The notes: generated by a model not told the origin, from the letters alone. DNA of 64,000 nt from Betaproteobacteria bacterium (GCA_016194935.1 JACQAO010000032.1:18588-82587), one strand, 5' to 3'. Shown: positions 44,478 through 53,855, counted from the first letter of the stretch. Numbers and translations: made by a program.

Positions 44478-45647
44478 ATGCACCGTCTCTGGCTGATTTT
44501 CGCTCAAACCGTCACCTTTTGCGTGGCGGTGTTGTTCACCGTGCAGACCCTCAAACCGGAATGGCTGCCGCGTGGCGCCGCCAATGGCGGGACACATACG
44601 GTTGCAGTAGAGGAGGCCGCGCCGGGATTTTCCGGCGACGCGCGCAAAGTTTCCTCCTACAGTGAAGCCGCCAATAGAGCGCTGCCTTCGGTGGTCTATA
44701 TTTACACCAGCCAGGAGATCAAGGCGCCGCGCAACCCCTTCCTGAATGATCCGTTTTTCCGCCATTTTTTCGGCGACCGCCTCGAAATGCAGCCGCAACG
44801 CCGCTCGGGACTGGGTAGCGGAGTGATCGTCAGCGCTGACGGCTACATCCTCACCAACAATCATGTGGTCGAAGCCGCCGACGAAATCGAGGTGGCGACG
44901 CAGGACGGTCGCAAGTTCAAGGCGCGCGTGGTCGGCGCCGACCCGGATACCGATCTGGCGGTGGTGCGTGTAGATCTCGGCAAGGGTGGCAAACTGCCGG
45001 CGATGGTTTTTGCACCCGCCGAATCCCTGCGCGTCGGCGACGTGGTGCTGGCCATTGGCAATCCCTTCGGCGTCGGCCAGACCGTGACTCACGGCATTGT
45101 CAGCGCGCTCGGCCGCTCCCATCTCGGCATCAATACCTTTGAGAACTTCATCCAGACCGACGCCGCCATTAACCCCGGCAATTCCGGCGGGGCGCTGGTG
45201 GACTCCAACGGCCACCTGGCTGGCATCAATACGGCGATTTACTCGCAAAGCGGCGGCTCAATGGGCATCGGCTTTGCCATCCCCGTGTCTTTGGCAAAAA
45301 ACGTGATGGAGCAAATCATCAAGACCGGCTCGGTCACGCGCGGCTCGATCGGCATCGAAGTTCAGGAAATCACTCCGGAATTGGCGGAGTCGTTCAAACT
45401 GGGCGCGAATCAGGGCATCCTGATCGCCGGCGTGGAACGCGGCAGTCCGGCGGACCGCGCCGCCATCAAGCCCGGCGACATCCTGCTGTCGGTGGCCGGC
45501 AAGCCGGTCAGCGATGCGCAAAGCATGCTGGGAATGATCGCCGCGCTGACACCTGGCCAGCAGACGCAACTGAAAATTCTCCGTGCGGGCAAACAACTCG
45601 ACGTGATGGTCACCATCGTCAAACGGCCCAAGCCCCGGCCTGAGTAA
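44478..45647 (+). CDS. degQ: DegQ/Do-like periplasmic serine protease
   Basis: 389 residues. An N-terminal anchor or signal helix (LIFAQTVTFCVAVLFTV) is followed by a trypsin-like domain with H129 in TNNHVV, D159 in DPDTDLAVV and S236 in INPGNSGGAL. One PDZ domain occupies about 290-380, so it is the DegS-like single-PDZ layout. It degrades or processes misfolded envelope proteins. It shares a convergent hairpin with livM; the two stop codons are one base apart. Confidence 0.93.
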   Translation: MHRLWLIFAQTVTFCVAVLFTVQTLKPEWLPRGAANGGTHTVAVEEAAPGFSGDARKVSSYSEAANRALPSVVYIYTSQEIKAPRNPFLNDPFFRHFFGDRLEMQPQRRSGLGSGVIVSADGYILTNNHVVEAADEIEVATQDGRKFKARVVGADPDTDLAVVRVDLGKGGKLPAMVFAPAESLRVGDVVLAIGNPFGVGQTVTHGIVSALGRSHLGINTFENFIQTDAAINPGNSGGALVDSNGHLAGINTAIYSQSGGSMGIGFAIPVSLAKNVMEQIIKTGSVTRGSIGIEVQEITPELAESFKLGANQGILIAGVERGSPADRAAIKPGDILLSVAGKPVSDAQSMLGMIAALTPGQQTQLKILRAGKQLDVMVTIVKRPKPRPE

Positions 45648-45658
45648 TTCAGGCCGGG
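45634..45658. terminator. Bidirectional hairpin between degQ and livM
   Basis: CCCGGCCTGA, loop GTAAT, TCAGGCCGGG: a perfect ten-pair stem that contains both stop codons of the convergent genes. No T-tract, so efficiency is uncertain. Confidence 0.65.
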
Positions 45659-46716
45659 CGCGCGCTGCGCCGCAGCCTGCCGACGATGCCGGACGGGAAA
45701 AAATATACTGACAGGACGAACAGCACCCCAAGCCATAACAGCCAACGGTCCGGGTGGAACAACATCGAAAGCCACGGGATTCCGCTGAGTGCCGCAGAAG
45801 TCTGGCCCATCAGCGCATGCAAATAATTCTGCGCCAGAATCAGCAAGGTCGCGCCGATAACTGCGCCATATAGCGTTCCCATGCCGCCGATCACCACGAT
45901 CAGCAGCACATCGGTCATGACCTCGAAAGACAGGAAAGTGGCCGGGCCGACGTAACGCAACCACAACGTCATCAACGCGCCGGCCAGCGTAGCTATCAAA
46001 GCCGCCAGGCAGTTGCCGATAGTGCGGTAGATGGCCGTCCGGTAACCCAGGGCCTCGGCGCGAAAATCGTTCTCGCGGATCGCCTGCAAAACGCGGCCAA
46101 AGGGGGAATTGACGATCCGCAGCATCAGCAAAAACAGCACCAGGGCAGAACAAAACACCAAGTAGTAGGTGATTAACTTGCCGTCGATGACACGACCGAA
46201 GACCTCTGCGTCGAAGAGCCTGAAGTCCGGATGAAGAATTTCCGGCACTGTGAAGCTGCGGCCATCCTCGCCTCCGGTGAAGTCGGAAAGTTGTGAGGCG
46301 AGTACGGCAAAAGCCGAGGCCACCGCCAAGGTAATCATGGCAAAGAAAATGGCTTTCACGCGCAACGAGAACAGGCCGATCACCAACGCCAGCGCCAGCG
46401 ACAGCAACAGTGCTGCGATGACTCCTGCGAATACGGCCCACCAGTTGGCGGCGATGCTGTTCAAGGCCAGTCCGACGCCGTAGGCGCCAATCCCATAGAA
46501 CATGGTATGCGCGAATGAAACGATGCCGGTATAGCCGAGCAGTAAATCGTAGGAAGCCGCCAGCACGATGAAGATGCAGATGGTAGCCGCGACATTCAGC
46601 ATCCTGGCGCCCGTGGTCAGAAACGGCGCACAAGCCAGGCTAAACAAAATCACCAGGAGCAGCGCCGCCAGGACGCGGCTGCGCGGGAAATCGCCTGAGA
46701 ACAGTTTCGCCAGCAT
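45649..46716 (-). CDS. livM: Branched-chain-type ABC transporter permease LivM
   Basis: 355 residues from ATG 46716, which overlaps the livH stop by one base (TAATG). Nine or so membrane helices; motifs LLLGYTGIVSFAHTMFYGIGAYG and RENDFRAEALGYRTAIYR (the ATPase-coupling EAA-like loop), then GTLYGAVIGA. An in-frame upstream extension to 46965 lies inside livH and is not real. The transported substrate is set by the LivK homologue. Confidence 0.93.
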   Translation of the reverse strand: MLAKLFSGDFPRSRVLAALLLVILFSLACAPFLTTGARMLNVAATICIFIVLAASYDLLLGYTGIVSFAHTMFYGIGAYGVGLALNSIAANWWAVFAGVIAALLLSLALALVIGLFSLRVKAIFFAMITLAVASAFAVLASQLSDFTGGEDGRSFTVPEILHPDFRLFDAEVFGRVIDGKLITYYLVFCSALVLFLLMLRIVNSPFGRVLQAIRENDFRAEALGYRTAIYRTIGNCLAALIATLAGALMTLWLRYVGPATFLSFEVMTDVLLIVVIGGMGTLYGAVIGATLLILAQNYLHALMGQTSAALSGIPWLSMLFHPDRWLLWLGVLFVLSVYFFPSGIVGRLRRSARPA

Positions 46717-47753
46717 TATCTTTTCGCAACCGAATAAAGACCTTGCGGTCGCCACAACAGAATCGCCACCATCAACAGGATATTGGACACCAGCGCCACT
46801 TTTGGCGCCAGGAAGCCGGCGTAGTTGGTTACCAGCGCCACCAGCAATGCGCCGATAAAACAGCCGCCGACCGAGCCGAGACCGCCGATGATGATGACGA
46901 TGAACACCAGCACGGTCGTCTCGCTGCCGATGGCGGCTGTCAGGGTTTCCTTGTACAGCCCCCACAACACGCCACCCAGGCCGGCCAGCGCGGAACCCGC
47001 GATGAAGACGCCAACAAACAGCCGCCGGATGCGGTAGCCGAGAGCTTCGACCATTTCGCCATTCTCGACACCCGCCCGGATCAGCAGCCCGATTTTTGTA
47101 CGGTTGAGCACCAGGAACATGATGGCGAACACCGCCAGGCCGATACCGACGGCGATCAGGCGATATTTTTCCACTGCTGCGTCGCCCACGATCAAGACGC
47201 CGCGGAACGTCTCCGGCATGGGCAACGGAATCTGTTCGACGCCCCAGATGACGTGGATCATCTGTTCGGCGACGATCATCCCGCCCATGGTGATGAGTAT
47301 CTGTTTCAGGTGCAGGCCGTACACCGGTCGGATGATGATCCGTTCGAATGCCCAGCCGAGCAGTCCGGTGACTGTCATCGCCAGCAGGACGGCAAGGCCC
47401 AGCGCCAAGAGATTCAACAGCAGCGAATCAGCCTGCACCCAGTCTTTCATCGGCAACAGCACCAGGGTGGCGGTAAACGCACCGATTGAAACAAACGCGC
47501 CGTGACCAAAATTCAGCACATCCATCAGACCAAAAATCAGCGTCAGGCCGCTGGCCATGATGAAAATCATCATGCCCATCGCCAGGCCGGCAATCGTCAG
47601 CGTCACCCAGGTCGGAAAGCTGCCGACCAGCGGCAGAGCCAGCAGCGCCAGCAGCGGCAGGATCAGCAGCGGCAGGTAGTCGATGGGTACTCTGCGCAGC
47701 AACGCTGAAGCGTCGGCTGCGGCGGGCGTAGTATTGGGCATGGCGTTGGGCAT
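46716..47753 (-). CDS. livH: Branched-chain-type ABC transporter permease LivH
   Basis: 345 residues. Motifs SGLTLIFGLMDVLNFGHGAF and RAGVENGEMVEALGYRIRR (coupling loop), then LGSVGGCFIGALLVALV. The first 20 residues look like a repeated MPNAMPN start, so the true start may be the second ATG five codons in. About 12 bases separate it from livF. Confidence 0.93.
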   Translation of the reverse strand: MPNAMPNTTPAAADASALLRRVPIDYLPLLILPLLALLALPLVGSFPTWVTLTIAGLAMGMMIFIMASGLTLIFGLMDVLNFGHGAFVSIGAFTATLVLLPMKDWVQADSLLLNLLALGLAVLLAMTVTGLLGWAFERIIIRPVYGLHLKQILITMGGMIVAEQMIHVIWGVEQIPLPMPETFRGVLIVGDAAVEKYRLIAVGIGLAVFAIMFLVLNRTKIGLLIRAGVENGEMVEALGYRIRRLFVGVFIAGSALAGLGGVLWGLYKETLTAAIGSETTVLVFIVIIIGGLGSVGGCFIGALLVALVTNYAGFLAPKVALVSNILLMVAILLWRPQGLYSVAKR

Positions 47754-47765
47754 GGCGGGTAGTGA

Positions 47766-48503
47766 TTAATATTGGTGCTCGAGCGCAAGCCCCAGCAGCT
47801 TCTGTTGCAAATCCATGTCGCCGGATAATTCGGCCATGGTTCCGGTGTGCACCATGCGGCCGTCATCTATGACAGCGACACTATCGCCAAGGCTTTTCAC
47901 AAAATTGAAGTTCTGCTCCACCAGCAAAATTGTTGTCTCGGTGGTTTTCAGTTCAAGAAAGGCATCGATCAGGCTCCGCACAATGGCCGGCGCGAGCCCC
48001 TTGGTCGGCTCGTCAACCAGCAGGAGCTTGCGCGGCTCGACGATGGCGCGGGCAATGGCGAGCATCTGTTTCTGGCCGCCGGAAAGCGTCCCGGCGGGCT
48101 GGCCCCAGAATTTTCTCAGGGCCGGAAAAAAACCGAAGATCCACTCCAGTCTGGCGGTATCCATCTCTCCTGCTTTTTTCACATTACGCGCGGCGAGAAA
48201 CAGGTTCTCGCGCACCGTCAAGTCGGCGAAGATACCCATGTTCTCGGGTACGTAAGCAATCCCCGCACAGGAAATGTCGGGCGTCGCGCTGTGTGTGATG
48301 TCGCGTCCGGCGAAGTTCACCGTACCTTGCGAGGCATGCCATAGACCCATGATGGTACGCAAGGTGGTGGTCTTGCCGGCCCCGTTGCGGCCGAGAAGCA
48401 CCATCAGGCCATTTTTCGGCACGACCAGGTCGATGCCTTGCAGGATATGGTATTGGCCGATATGGGTATGTACGCCCTTCAGCGTCAGCAGGGCTTCAGA
48501 CAT
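47766..48503 (-). CDS. livF: Branched-chain-type ABC transporter ATPase LivF
   Basis: 245 residues from ATG 48503 (overlaps livG by eight bases). Walker A GRNGAGKTTT, signature LSGGQKQMLAIARA, Walker B LLLVDEPTKGLAP and H-loop region. It is the LivF branch, as shown by GIAYVPENMGIFADLTVREN. An upstream in-frame start at 48581 would lie inside livG. Confidence 0.93.
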   Translation of the reverse strand: MSEALLTLKGVHTHIGQYHILQGIDLVVPKNGLMVLLGRNGAGKTTTLRTIMGLWHASQGTVNFAGRDITHSATPDISCAGIAYVPENMGIFADLTVRENLFLAARNVKKAGEMDTARLEWIFGFFPALRKFWGQPAGTLSGGQKQMLAIARAIVEPRKLLLVDEPTKGLAPAIVRSLIDAFLELKTTETTILLVEQNFNFVKSLGDSVAVIDDGRMVHTGTMAELSGDMDLQQKLLGLALEHQY

Positions 48504-49302
48504 GTTCCGCCACTCCCGTGCCGAGATAGGCTTCCTGCACGATCGGCGAGGCCATGACCTCGTCCGGGTCGCCGTCGGCAACCAGGTAGCCGTTATGCAG
48601 CACGATGATGCGGTCAGCCAGTGAGCGCACCACGTCCATCTTGTGCTCCACCAACAGGATCGTCTTGTCGCCCTGGGCCTTAATCTGGCGAATCAGGTCC
48701 AGTATGATCGGGACTTCCTCCACGCCCATTCCTGCGGTTGGTTCGTCGAACATCAGGATGTCCGGTTCCAGCGCCAGCAGGATGGCGATTTCGAGCTTGC
48801 GCTTGTCGCCATGAGGAAGCACGGCGGCAATCTCGGTGCGGCGTTCGAGCAGACCTACCCGATGCAGGTAGTGTTCAGCCTTTTCGATCAGCTCGATATG
48901 ACTGCTCCACATCGACAACAGATTCACGCCCAACCCCGCCTTGCCCTGTACTGCGATGCGAACATTTTCGAGCACCGTCAGATTCGGGAACAGGTTGGTG
49001 AGTTGAAAGGCGCGGCCAATGCCGCGACGGGTGCGCTGCGCTGCGCCCAGCGCGGTGATGTCCTCGCCGTAGAGGCGCACGCTGCCCGAGGTCGCCGTCA
49101 GTTGCCCGGAAATCAGGTTGAAGTAAGTCGTTTTACCTGCGCCGTTCGGCCCGACTATGGCGGTCAGCGTGCCGGGCCTGAATTCACAACTGACATTATT
49201 GACCGCGACATGGCCGCCAAAACGGATGCTCATGCCGTGCGTCGATAACACCGGAGGTTCCGTAGCAACCGTGGTTGGCACGGTCGAATTCTGGTTCGCC
49301 AT
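48496..49302 (-). CDS. livG: Branched-chain-type ABC transporter ATPase LivG
   Basis: 268 residues. Walker A GPNGAGKTTYFNLI, the LivG-type insertion FQLTNLFPNLTVLENVRIA, and Walker B PDILMFDEPTAGMGVEE. The ABC signature is degenerate: LPHGDKRKLEIAILL. LivG and LivF form the hetero-dimeric motor. A 14-pair hairpin lies between its start and the preceding livK gene. Confidence 0.93.
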   Translation of the reverse strand: MANQNSTVPTTVATEPPVLSTHGMSIRFGGHVAVNNVSCEFRPGTLTAIVGPNGAGKTTYFNLISGQLTATSGSVRLYGEDITALGAAQRTRRGIGRAFQLTNLFPNLTVLENVRIAVQGKAGLGVNLLSMWSSHIELIEKAEHYLHRVGLLERRTEIAAVLPHGDKRKLEIAILLALEPDILMFDEPTAGMGVEEVPIILDLIRQIKAQGDKTILLVEHKMDVVRSLADRIIVLHNGYLVADGDPDEVMASPIVQEAYLGTGVAEHV

Positions 49303-49325
49303 GAGTGATGAAAATCCGTTGGCGC

Positions 49326-49357
49326 GCCGGGTAATTCAGGAATCTGAATTACCCGGC
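49326..49357 (-). terminator. Intercistronic hairpin between livK and livG
   Basis: GCCGGGTAATTCAG, loop GAAT, CTGAATTACCCGGC: a perfect 14-pair stem, 18 bases after the livK stop. No T-tract. Such hairpins between a binding-protein gene and its transporter genes often protect the upstream mRNA or attenuate read-through, giving more binding protein than transporter. Confidence 0.6.
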
Positions 49358-49375
49358 TGCTGGTTTGATGACCAG

Positions 49376-50575
49376 TCAGCGCTTGTTATGGATCGGTAAC
49401 GGGATTTCGGCGGCGGGGATTTCGCGCACCAGGTCGAGCAGATCCCATTCATTCGCCTGTACCTTCTTGATACGGAATTGGTACATCGCCTGCAGCGCCT
49501 GATGATCTTCTTTACGGAAAGTCATCTTGCCCTTGGGTGTATCGAAGTCCATGCCTTCCATGGTATGGATCAGTTTCTCGGTATCGCTGGAACCGGCTTT
49601 GGTCAGCGCCGTCACCACCGCACTGGCTGCGGCAAACCCTCCCGCCGTGAAGAAATCCGGAGGCGAGTTGTAGCGTTTCTGATGCTCGGCTACCAGCCAG
49701 TCGTTCATCTTGTTCTTCGGAAAAGCGTAATAGTAATAGACGCTGCCCTCGACGCCGGCAAAATTTTTCCAGCCTTTCATCACCGGCAGAATGTTGCCGC
49801 CCGGCGCCATTTCGATGCCGTAACGCTCAGGCTTCAACTCGGCAATCTTGGTCATGGGATGGGGGCCGGCCCAGATGATGGCGAGGATCTTGCGACCCGG
49901 CTTGTCTTTGAGCGCATCGAAAATTCGCTGCGCTGGCGCCGTGAAATCTGTCGTGTTCTGAGGTGCGTACTCCTCATGCACCACTTTCGCCTTGCTCTTG
50001 ACCGCAGCCAGGGCTTCCTTGAACGCTTTGACGCCATCACGCCCGAACGCATAGTCCTGCGCCAGGAAGGCGATGTTCGCATCGTTCGGCAACGCTGCGG
50101 CGGAAGCCAAAGCATCCTGCGAGGAGTTGCGGGCGGTGCGGAATATGTAGCGGTTCCACTTCTCTCCGGTAATCGCATCGGCCACCGCCGGCTCGACGAT
50201 CAACACTTTCTTGTATTCTTCGGCAACCGGCAGCATTGCCAAAGCGGCGCCCGAGGATGTCGTGCCAACCGCAATGTCGACCTTGTCGTCGCCAAAGGCT
50301 TCGGCCAAAGCCGCCTTGGCAAGCTCAGGCTTGATCTGGTCGTCCTTGACGATCACCTTCAGCTTGCGGCCATTGACCATCATGGAACCCTTGGTCAGAT
50401 ACTCGAGACCCAGCATGAAGCCGGTCTCGGTCTGCTTGGCATAGGCCTCCAGCGGACCCGTCTTGCCGGCAATCAGTGCGATCTTCAGTTCCTGGGCCAG
50501 CGCCTGGCTGGCAAAAGTCGCGCAAGCCAGGAACACCGCCATGAGTCCTGCTACAGTAAAGTCTGTATTTTTCAT
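49376..50575 (-). CDS. livK: Periplasmic substrate-binding protein, LivK-like
   Basis: 399 residues. The signal peptide ends at ALA-Q (about residue 27). The two-lobed periplasmic-binding fold begins ELKIALIAGKTGPLEAYAKQ and has the VGTTSSGAALAMLP ligand-loop and FAGVEGSVYYYYAFP hinge region. This branch of the Leu/Ile/Val family includes proteins for aromatic acids, amides and urea as well as amino acids, so the ligand is open. A candidate sigma-54 promoter lies 62 bases before the start. Confidence 0.9.
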   Translation of the reverse strand: MKNTDFTVAGLMAVFLACATFASQALAQELKIALIAGKTGPLEAYAKQTETGFMLGLEYLTKGSMMVNGRKLKVIVKDDQIKPELAKAALAEAFGDDKVDIAVGTTSSGAALAMLPVAEEYKKVLIVEPAVADAITGEKWNRYIFRTARNSSQDALASAAALPNDANIAFLAQDYAFGRDGVKAFKEALAAVKSKAKVVHEEYAPQNTTDFTAPAQRIFDALKDKPGRKILAIIWAGPHPMTKIAELKPERYGIEMAPGGNILPVMKGWKNFAGVEGSVYYYYAFPKNKMNDWLVAEHQKRYNSPPDFFTAGGFAAASAVVTALTKAGSSDTEKLIHTMEGMDFDTPKGKMTFRKEDHQALQAMYQFRIKKVQANEWDLLDLVREIPAAEIPLPIHNKR

Positions 50576-50637
50576 GCTATCTCCTCCTCTAGTTGGGAAT
50601 CGTCGCCATCCTGCCCGGCGACAACCATCCGTCCCTA

Positions 50638-50653
50638 TGCAGCCTTCATGCCA
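50638..50653 (-). promoter_or_regulatory. Candidate sigma-54 (-24/-12) promoter of the liv operon
   Basis: On the minus strand TGGCATG, four bases, CTGCA, with GG and GC exactly ten bases apart, matches the -24/-12 consensus TGGCAYG-N4-TTGCW at all but one position. Transcription would start around 50626, giving a 50-base leader to livK. Direct copies of GCACCTGC lie 44-84 bases upstream and may bind the activator. Confidence 0.7.
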
Positions 50654-50696
50654 GCAATTTTTCTGTTTGATTTTAAACGGAACATTGCAAGCACAT

Positions 50697-50722
50697 GCAC
50701 CTGCCGCCCTATCCGCACCTGC
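50697..50722. repeat. 18-base-spaced direct repeats, possible activator sites
   Basis: GCACCTGC occurs at 50697-50704 and 50715-50722, 18 bases apart; a near copy, GCACATGC, starts at 50691. They lie between the sigma-54 promoter and the activator gene, where enhancer sites are expected. Confidence 0.45.
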
Positions 50723-50766
50723 TTACTGTACGCAACGGCACACAAGTTGATCCGGTAAAATCCAGG

Positions 50767-52272
50767 CTATGCCAATCGATCAACGAGTTTCACGGTGCGT
50801 TCGGAATCCCGGACAGAATCGCCGGCGTCCGGGAAAGCGGACAGCATCCCGTAAGCGGTGAGCTTTTCATAAAGTTGCGTCCTGCTGATGCCCAGCAGTT
50901 TCGCCGCATGCAGTTTGACCCCGGCAGTGGCTGCCAGCGCCTTGAAAATTTCCGCATGTTCCGCTGCAGCGGCGGCTTCGCGCAACAGGCGTACAGAGCC
51001 GGCCGGATTGTTCGCCAGCGGAGTGAGGGTCGAAGCAGATACCACAGCCGCCGGCAACATCCCGAAATGCTCCGGCCCCAGCGCATGTCCGTCGCAACAC
51101 GTCAGCGCCTGCTGCAAAACGTTTTGCAGCTCACGTACATTACCTGGCCAGGGATATTCAGCCAGGCGCTGCAGACCCGCCGGTGAAACCGTCTTCACAG
51201 TTTCACCGGCTCTCTCGGCGATGCTCTCCAGCAAGCTCTCGCAGAGAATCGGTAAATCATCGCCACGCTCGCGCAGCGGCGGCAGGCGCAGCGGCAGGAC
51301 ATTCAGCCGATAGTAAAGATCGGCGCGGAATTCGCCGGCATCGACCATGGCCTTCAAGTCCCGGCTGGTGGCGGCGACCACGCGCACATCCACCGAGTAC
51401 ATCCGGTTGCCGCCGAGCGGCTCAATCTCGCCTTCCTGCAGGACGCGCAGCAGCTTTGCCTGCAACCCCAATGGCATGTCGCCAACTTCGTCCAGAAACA
51501 ACGTGCCCCCGTCAGCCAACTGGAATTTTCCGGGACGAATCCTGTTTCCCGCACCGGTGTAGGCGCCCGGCTCAACGCCGAAGAGTTCCGCCTCAAGCAG
51601 ATTTTCGGGGATTGCAGCGGCATTGACACGCACCAGCGCAGAGTCGGCCCGCTTGCTGGCGGCATGGATGGCGTGCGCCAGCAATTCCTTGCCGGTGCCG
51701 GTCTCACCCAGCAGCAGCACCGTCATGTCGCGCGCAGCGGCACGCCGCGCTTGTTCCTTGATTTCGCGGGCCGCCTTGCTCACCCCGATGAACTGGCTGA
51801 AACGATACTTGGCTTGGCGGTTTTCCGTCAGTTCGCGGCGGGCGGAGACAAGCTCGGCCTGCATCGTCTGGAATTTTGAAACAATCGGTCGCAGGGCTTG
51901 CAGCCGGTCATAAAGGATCACGCCCAACGCACCGATCAGCGTGCCGTTGTCATCACGCAGCGGAATCCGGGACACCACCACCTGACGCGAACCGAGTGTA
52001 AATATGTCCAGCATCTCTGCCTGTCCGGATTCGGCCACGGCGCGCAAACGGCTGTTGGGGATTACCTCTTCAACCGGTCTGCCCTCAATGGATTCGGCGC
52101 CATTCCAGCCGATCAGCGCCTTGTATTTATCGTTGATCCAGGTAATGCGCCCTACCCGATCAACCACGACCGCGCCTTCGTAGAGGCTGTCGAACAGTTT
52201 GAGCAGTGCAGACGTGGCAAGGCTGCGCACATCGGCCTCGTTGGTCAGTCTGACTGGAATCTCCCTGGACAT
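50767..52272 (-). CDS. Sigma-54-dependent activator with PAS domain
   Basis: 501 residues. A PAS domain spans about 20-125 (LFDSLYEGAVVVDRVGRITW...). The AAA+ domain has Walker A GETGTGKE (189-196), the sigma-54 contact loop as GAYTGA (236-241; Phe to Tyr variant of GAFTGA), and Walker B TLFLDEVGDM. A Fis-type HTH (AAKLLGISRTQLYEKLTAYG) is near the C-terminus. The PAS domain suggests a small-molecule or redox signal. It is encoded directly upstream of livK and the candidate -24/-12 promoter, so the liv operon is its likely target. Confidence 0.92.
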   Translation of the reverse strand: MSREIPVRLTNEADVRSLATSALLKLFDSLYEGAVVVDRVGRITWINDKYKALIGWNGAESIEGRPVEEVIPNSRLRAVAESGQAEMLDIFTLGSRQVVVSRIPLRDDNGTLIGALGVILYDRLQALRPIVSKFQTMQAELVSARRELTENRQAKYRFSQFIGVSKAAREIKEQARRAAARDMTVLLLGETGTGKELLAHAIHAASKRADSALVRVNAAAIPENLLEAELFGVEPGAYTGAGNRIRPGKFQLADGGTLFLDEVGDMPLGLQAKLLRVLQEGEIEPLGGNRMYSVDVRVVAATSRDLKAMVDAGEFRADLYYRLNVLPLRLPPLRERGDDLPILCESLLESIAERAGETVKTVSPAGLQRLAEYPWPGNVRELQNVLQQALTCCDGHALGPEHFGMLPAAVVSASTLTPLANNPAGSVRLLREAAAAAEHAEIFKALAATAGVKLHAAKLLGISRTQLYEKLTAYGMLSAFPDAGDSVRDSERTVKLVDRLA

Positions 52273-52290
52273 CCCTGCCTGCCTCCCAAC

Positions 52291-53091
52291 TTATGACTTA
52301 TGAGAATCAGCCTCTGCCTTGTCGAGCTCCCGCTCCATCGCGTCGTCGTCGAGAGGCTGGTAGTCGGTTTCCGGGGTCGGCTTGGAGATCAGGCTGGCGA
52401 GGATGATGCCCAGTTCATACAGCAACCACAGCGGCACAGCCAGCAGAAACTGCGAGAGCACATCGGGCGGAGTGAAAATTGCGCCAACCACGAAGGAGCC
52501 GACCACTACATAAGGGCGGATTTCCCTGAGCTTGGCAATGCTGACGATGCCGACCTTAACCAGCACGATGACCACCACCGGCATTTCGAACGTCATGCCG
52601 AAGGCAAGGAAGGTGGTCATTACAAAGGAGAGATATTTTTCGATGTCGGTCATCACCGCCACCCCTACCGGAGCAAACTTGTTGACGAAGGCGAAGACCG
52701 TGGGGAAAACCACAAAATACGCGAAACACATGCCGACAAAAAACAGGAACACGCTGGCTACGATCAGCGGCAAGGTCAATTTCTTTTCATGCGCGTAGAG
52801 ACCAGGCGCCACGAAAGCCCAGGCCTGATAAAGCACATAGGGCAATGCCAGCAGGAAGGCCAGCATCAGGGTTACCTTCATCGGCACCAGAAAGGCGCCG
52901 CCCACATCGGTGGCGATCATCTGACCGCCATGCGGCAGCGCCGCCAGCATCGGCGTAGCCAGTAAAGTGTATATGTCCCGCGCCCAACTGACCAGGCAGA
53001 GAAAAATAATCAGCACGGCAACAATCGAACGGATCAGCCGGTCACGCAACTCGATCAGGTGGGAGATAAAAGTATCTTGCACATTGGCCAT
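52291..53091 (-). CDS. tatC: Tat translocase subunit TatC
   Basis: 266 residues from ATG 53091, five bases after tatB. Six membrane helices; N-terminal FISHLIELRDRLIRS with the conserved Glu that contacts twin-arginine signals, then LYQAWAFVAPGLYAHEK and FRPY-like region REIRPYVVVGSFVVGAIFTPPD. An upstream in-frame start lies inside tatB. TatC recognises signals such as that of FdoG in this window. Confidence 0.95.
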   Translation of the reverse strand: MANVQDTFISHLIELRDRLIRSIVAVLIIFLCLVSWARDIYTLLATPMLAALPHGGQMIATDVGGAFLVPMKVTLMLAFLLALPYVLYQAWAFVAPGLYAHEKKLTLPLIVASVFLFFVGMCFAYFVVFPTVFAFVNKFAPVGVAVMTDIEKYLSFVMTTFLAFGMTFEMPVVVIVLVKVGIVSIAKLREIRPYVVVGSFVVGAIFTPPDVLSQFLLAVPLWLLYELGIILASLISKPTPETDYQPLDDDAMERELDKAEADSHKS

Positions 53092-53095
53092 GCGC

Positions 53096-53518
53096 TCAGG
53101 CCTTTTGGGTAATCGTATCAACACCAGGTTTGGCTGGGTCGACAGGCGCCGGCGCAGGCTTTCCGCCGGCGGCGTCGGTCGCGTCCGCATGGCCGACTGC
53201 CGCCGCCGGCAGAGCATCCGCCACCGGCTCGGGCGGCGGCGCTATGCTCTGGTTCAGCGAGTCCTCGACAGCCTTCATCTCCTGCGTCACCGAGCTTTCC
53301 ATTTCGCGCACCTGGTTCGTCACCTGCTCTTGAAGCTGCTTGAGCTCGTCGAGTTGCATTTCCCGATTGATATCGGACTTGACGTCATTGACATAGCGCT
53401 GCAAACGGCCCAGCAAAATGCCGACAGTGCGGGCAACCTTGGGAAGCCGCTCGGGGCCGATGACAATCAGCGCCACCAGGGCAATGACAACCAGCTCGGA
53501 GAAACCGACGTCGAACAT
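53096..53518 (-). CDS. tatB: Tat translocase subunit TatB
   Basis: 140 residues: [20 protein letters not shown] then [13 protein letters not shown], the TatB signature with an N-terminal membrane helix, an amphipathic helix and a long, Pro/Ala-rich cytosolic tail. It cooperates with TatC in signal binding. Confidence 0.94.
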   Translation of the reverse strand: MFDVGFSELVVIALVALIVIGPERLPKVARTVGILLGRLQRYVNDVKSDINREMQLDELKQLQEQVTNQVREMESSVTQEMKAVEDSLNQSIAPPPEPVADALPAAAVGHADATDAAGGKPAPAPVDPAKPGVDTITQKA

Positions 53519-53576
53519 TCAGAACGTGAAAAACGAGAAGTAAGAAGGAAAGGGCAACCCGGCGCCCGCGCTCAAC

Positions 53577-53603
53577 CTAACCAGGCTAACCAGGCTAACC
53601 AAG
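53577..53603. repeat. 9-base tandem repeat between tatA and tatB
   Basis: CTAACCAGG, CTAACCAGG, CTAACCAAG in direct tandem (three units), ending at the tatA stop codon. A short variable-number-type repeat within an operon. Confidence 0.8.
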
Positions 53604-53828
53604 TTAACTCTTGACCTTTTCCTTGATCTCGCCTTCCAGGGTATGGCCGCCTGCCTGCGGTGCTGCGGCGTCGGCGCTTTTCTCCGCCGTACCATCGCGC
53701 ATACCCTCCTTGAATCCTTTGACTGCGCCGCCCAAATCGGCGCCGACATTGCGCAATTTCTTGGTGCCGAACACCAGCATGACGATGACCAGCACGATTA
53801 ACCAATGCCAAATGCTAAAGCTTCCCAT
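53604..53828 (-). CDS. tatA: Tat translocase subunit TatA
   Basis: 74 residues: a single N-terminal membrane helix ([20 protein letters not shown]), the [21 protein letters not shown] motif, and a polar tail. TatA oligomers form the translocation site. Encoded 27 bases after the HIT gene. Confidence 0.95.
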   Translation of the reverse strand: MGSFSIWHWLIVLVIVMLVFGTKKLRNVGADLGGAVKGFKEGMRDGTAEKSADAAAPQAGGHTLEGEIKEKVKS

Positions 53829-53855
53829 GATTCTCTCCTTGTGTACTGTGGATAC

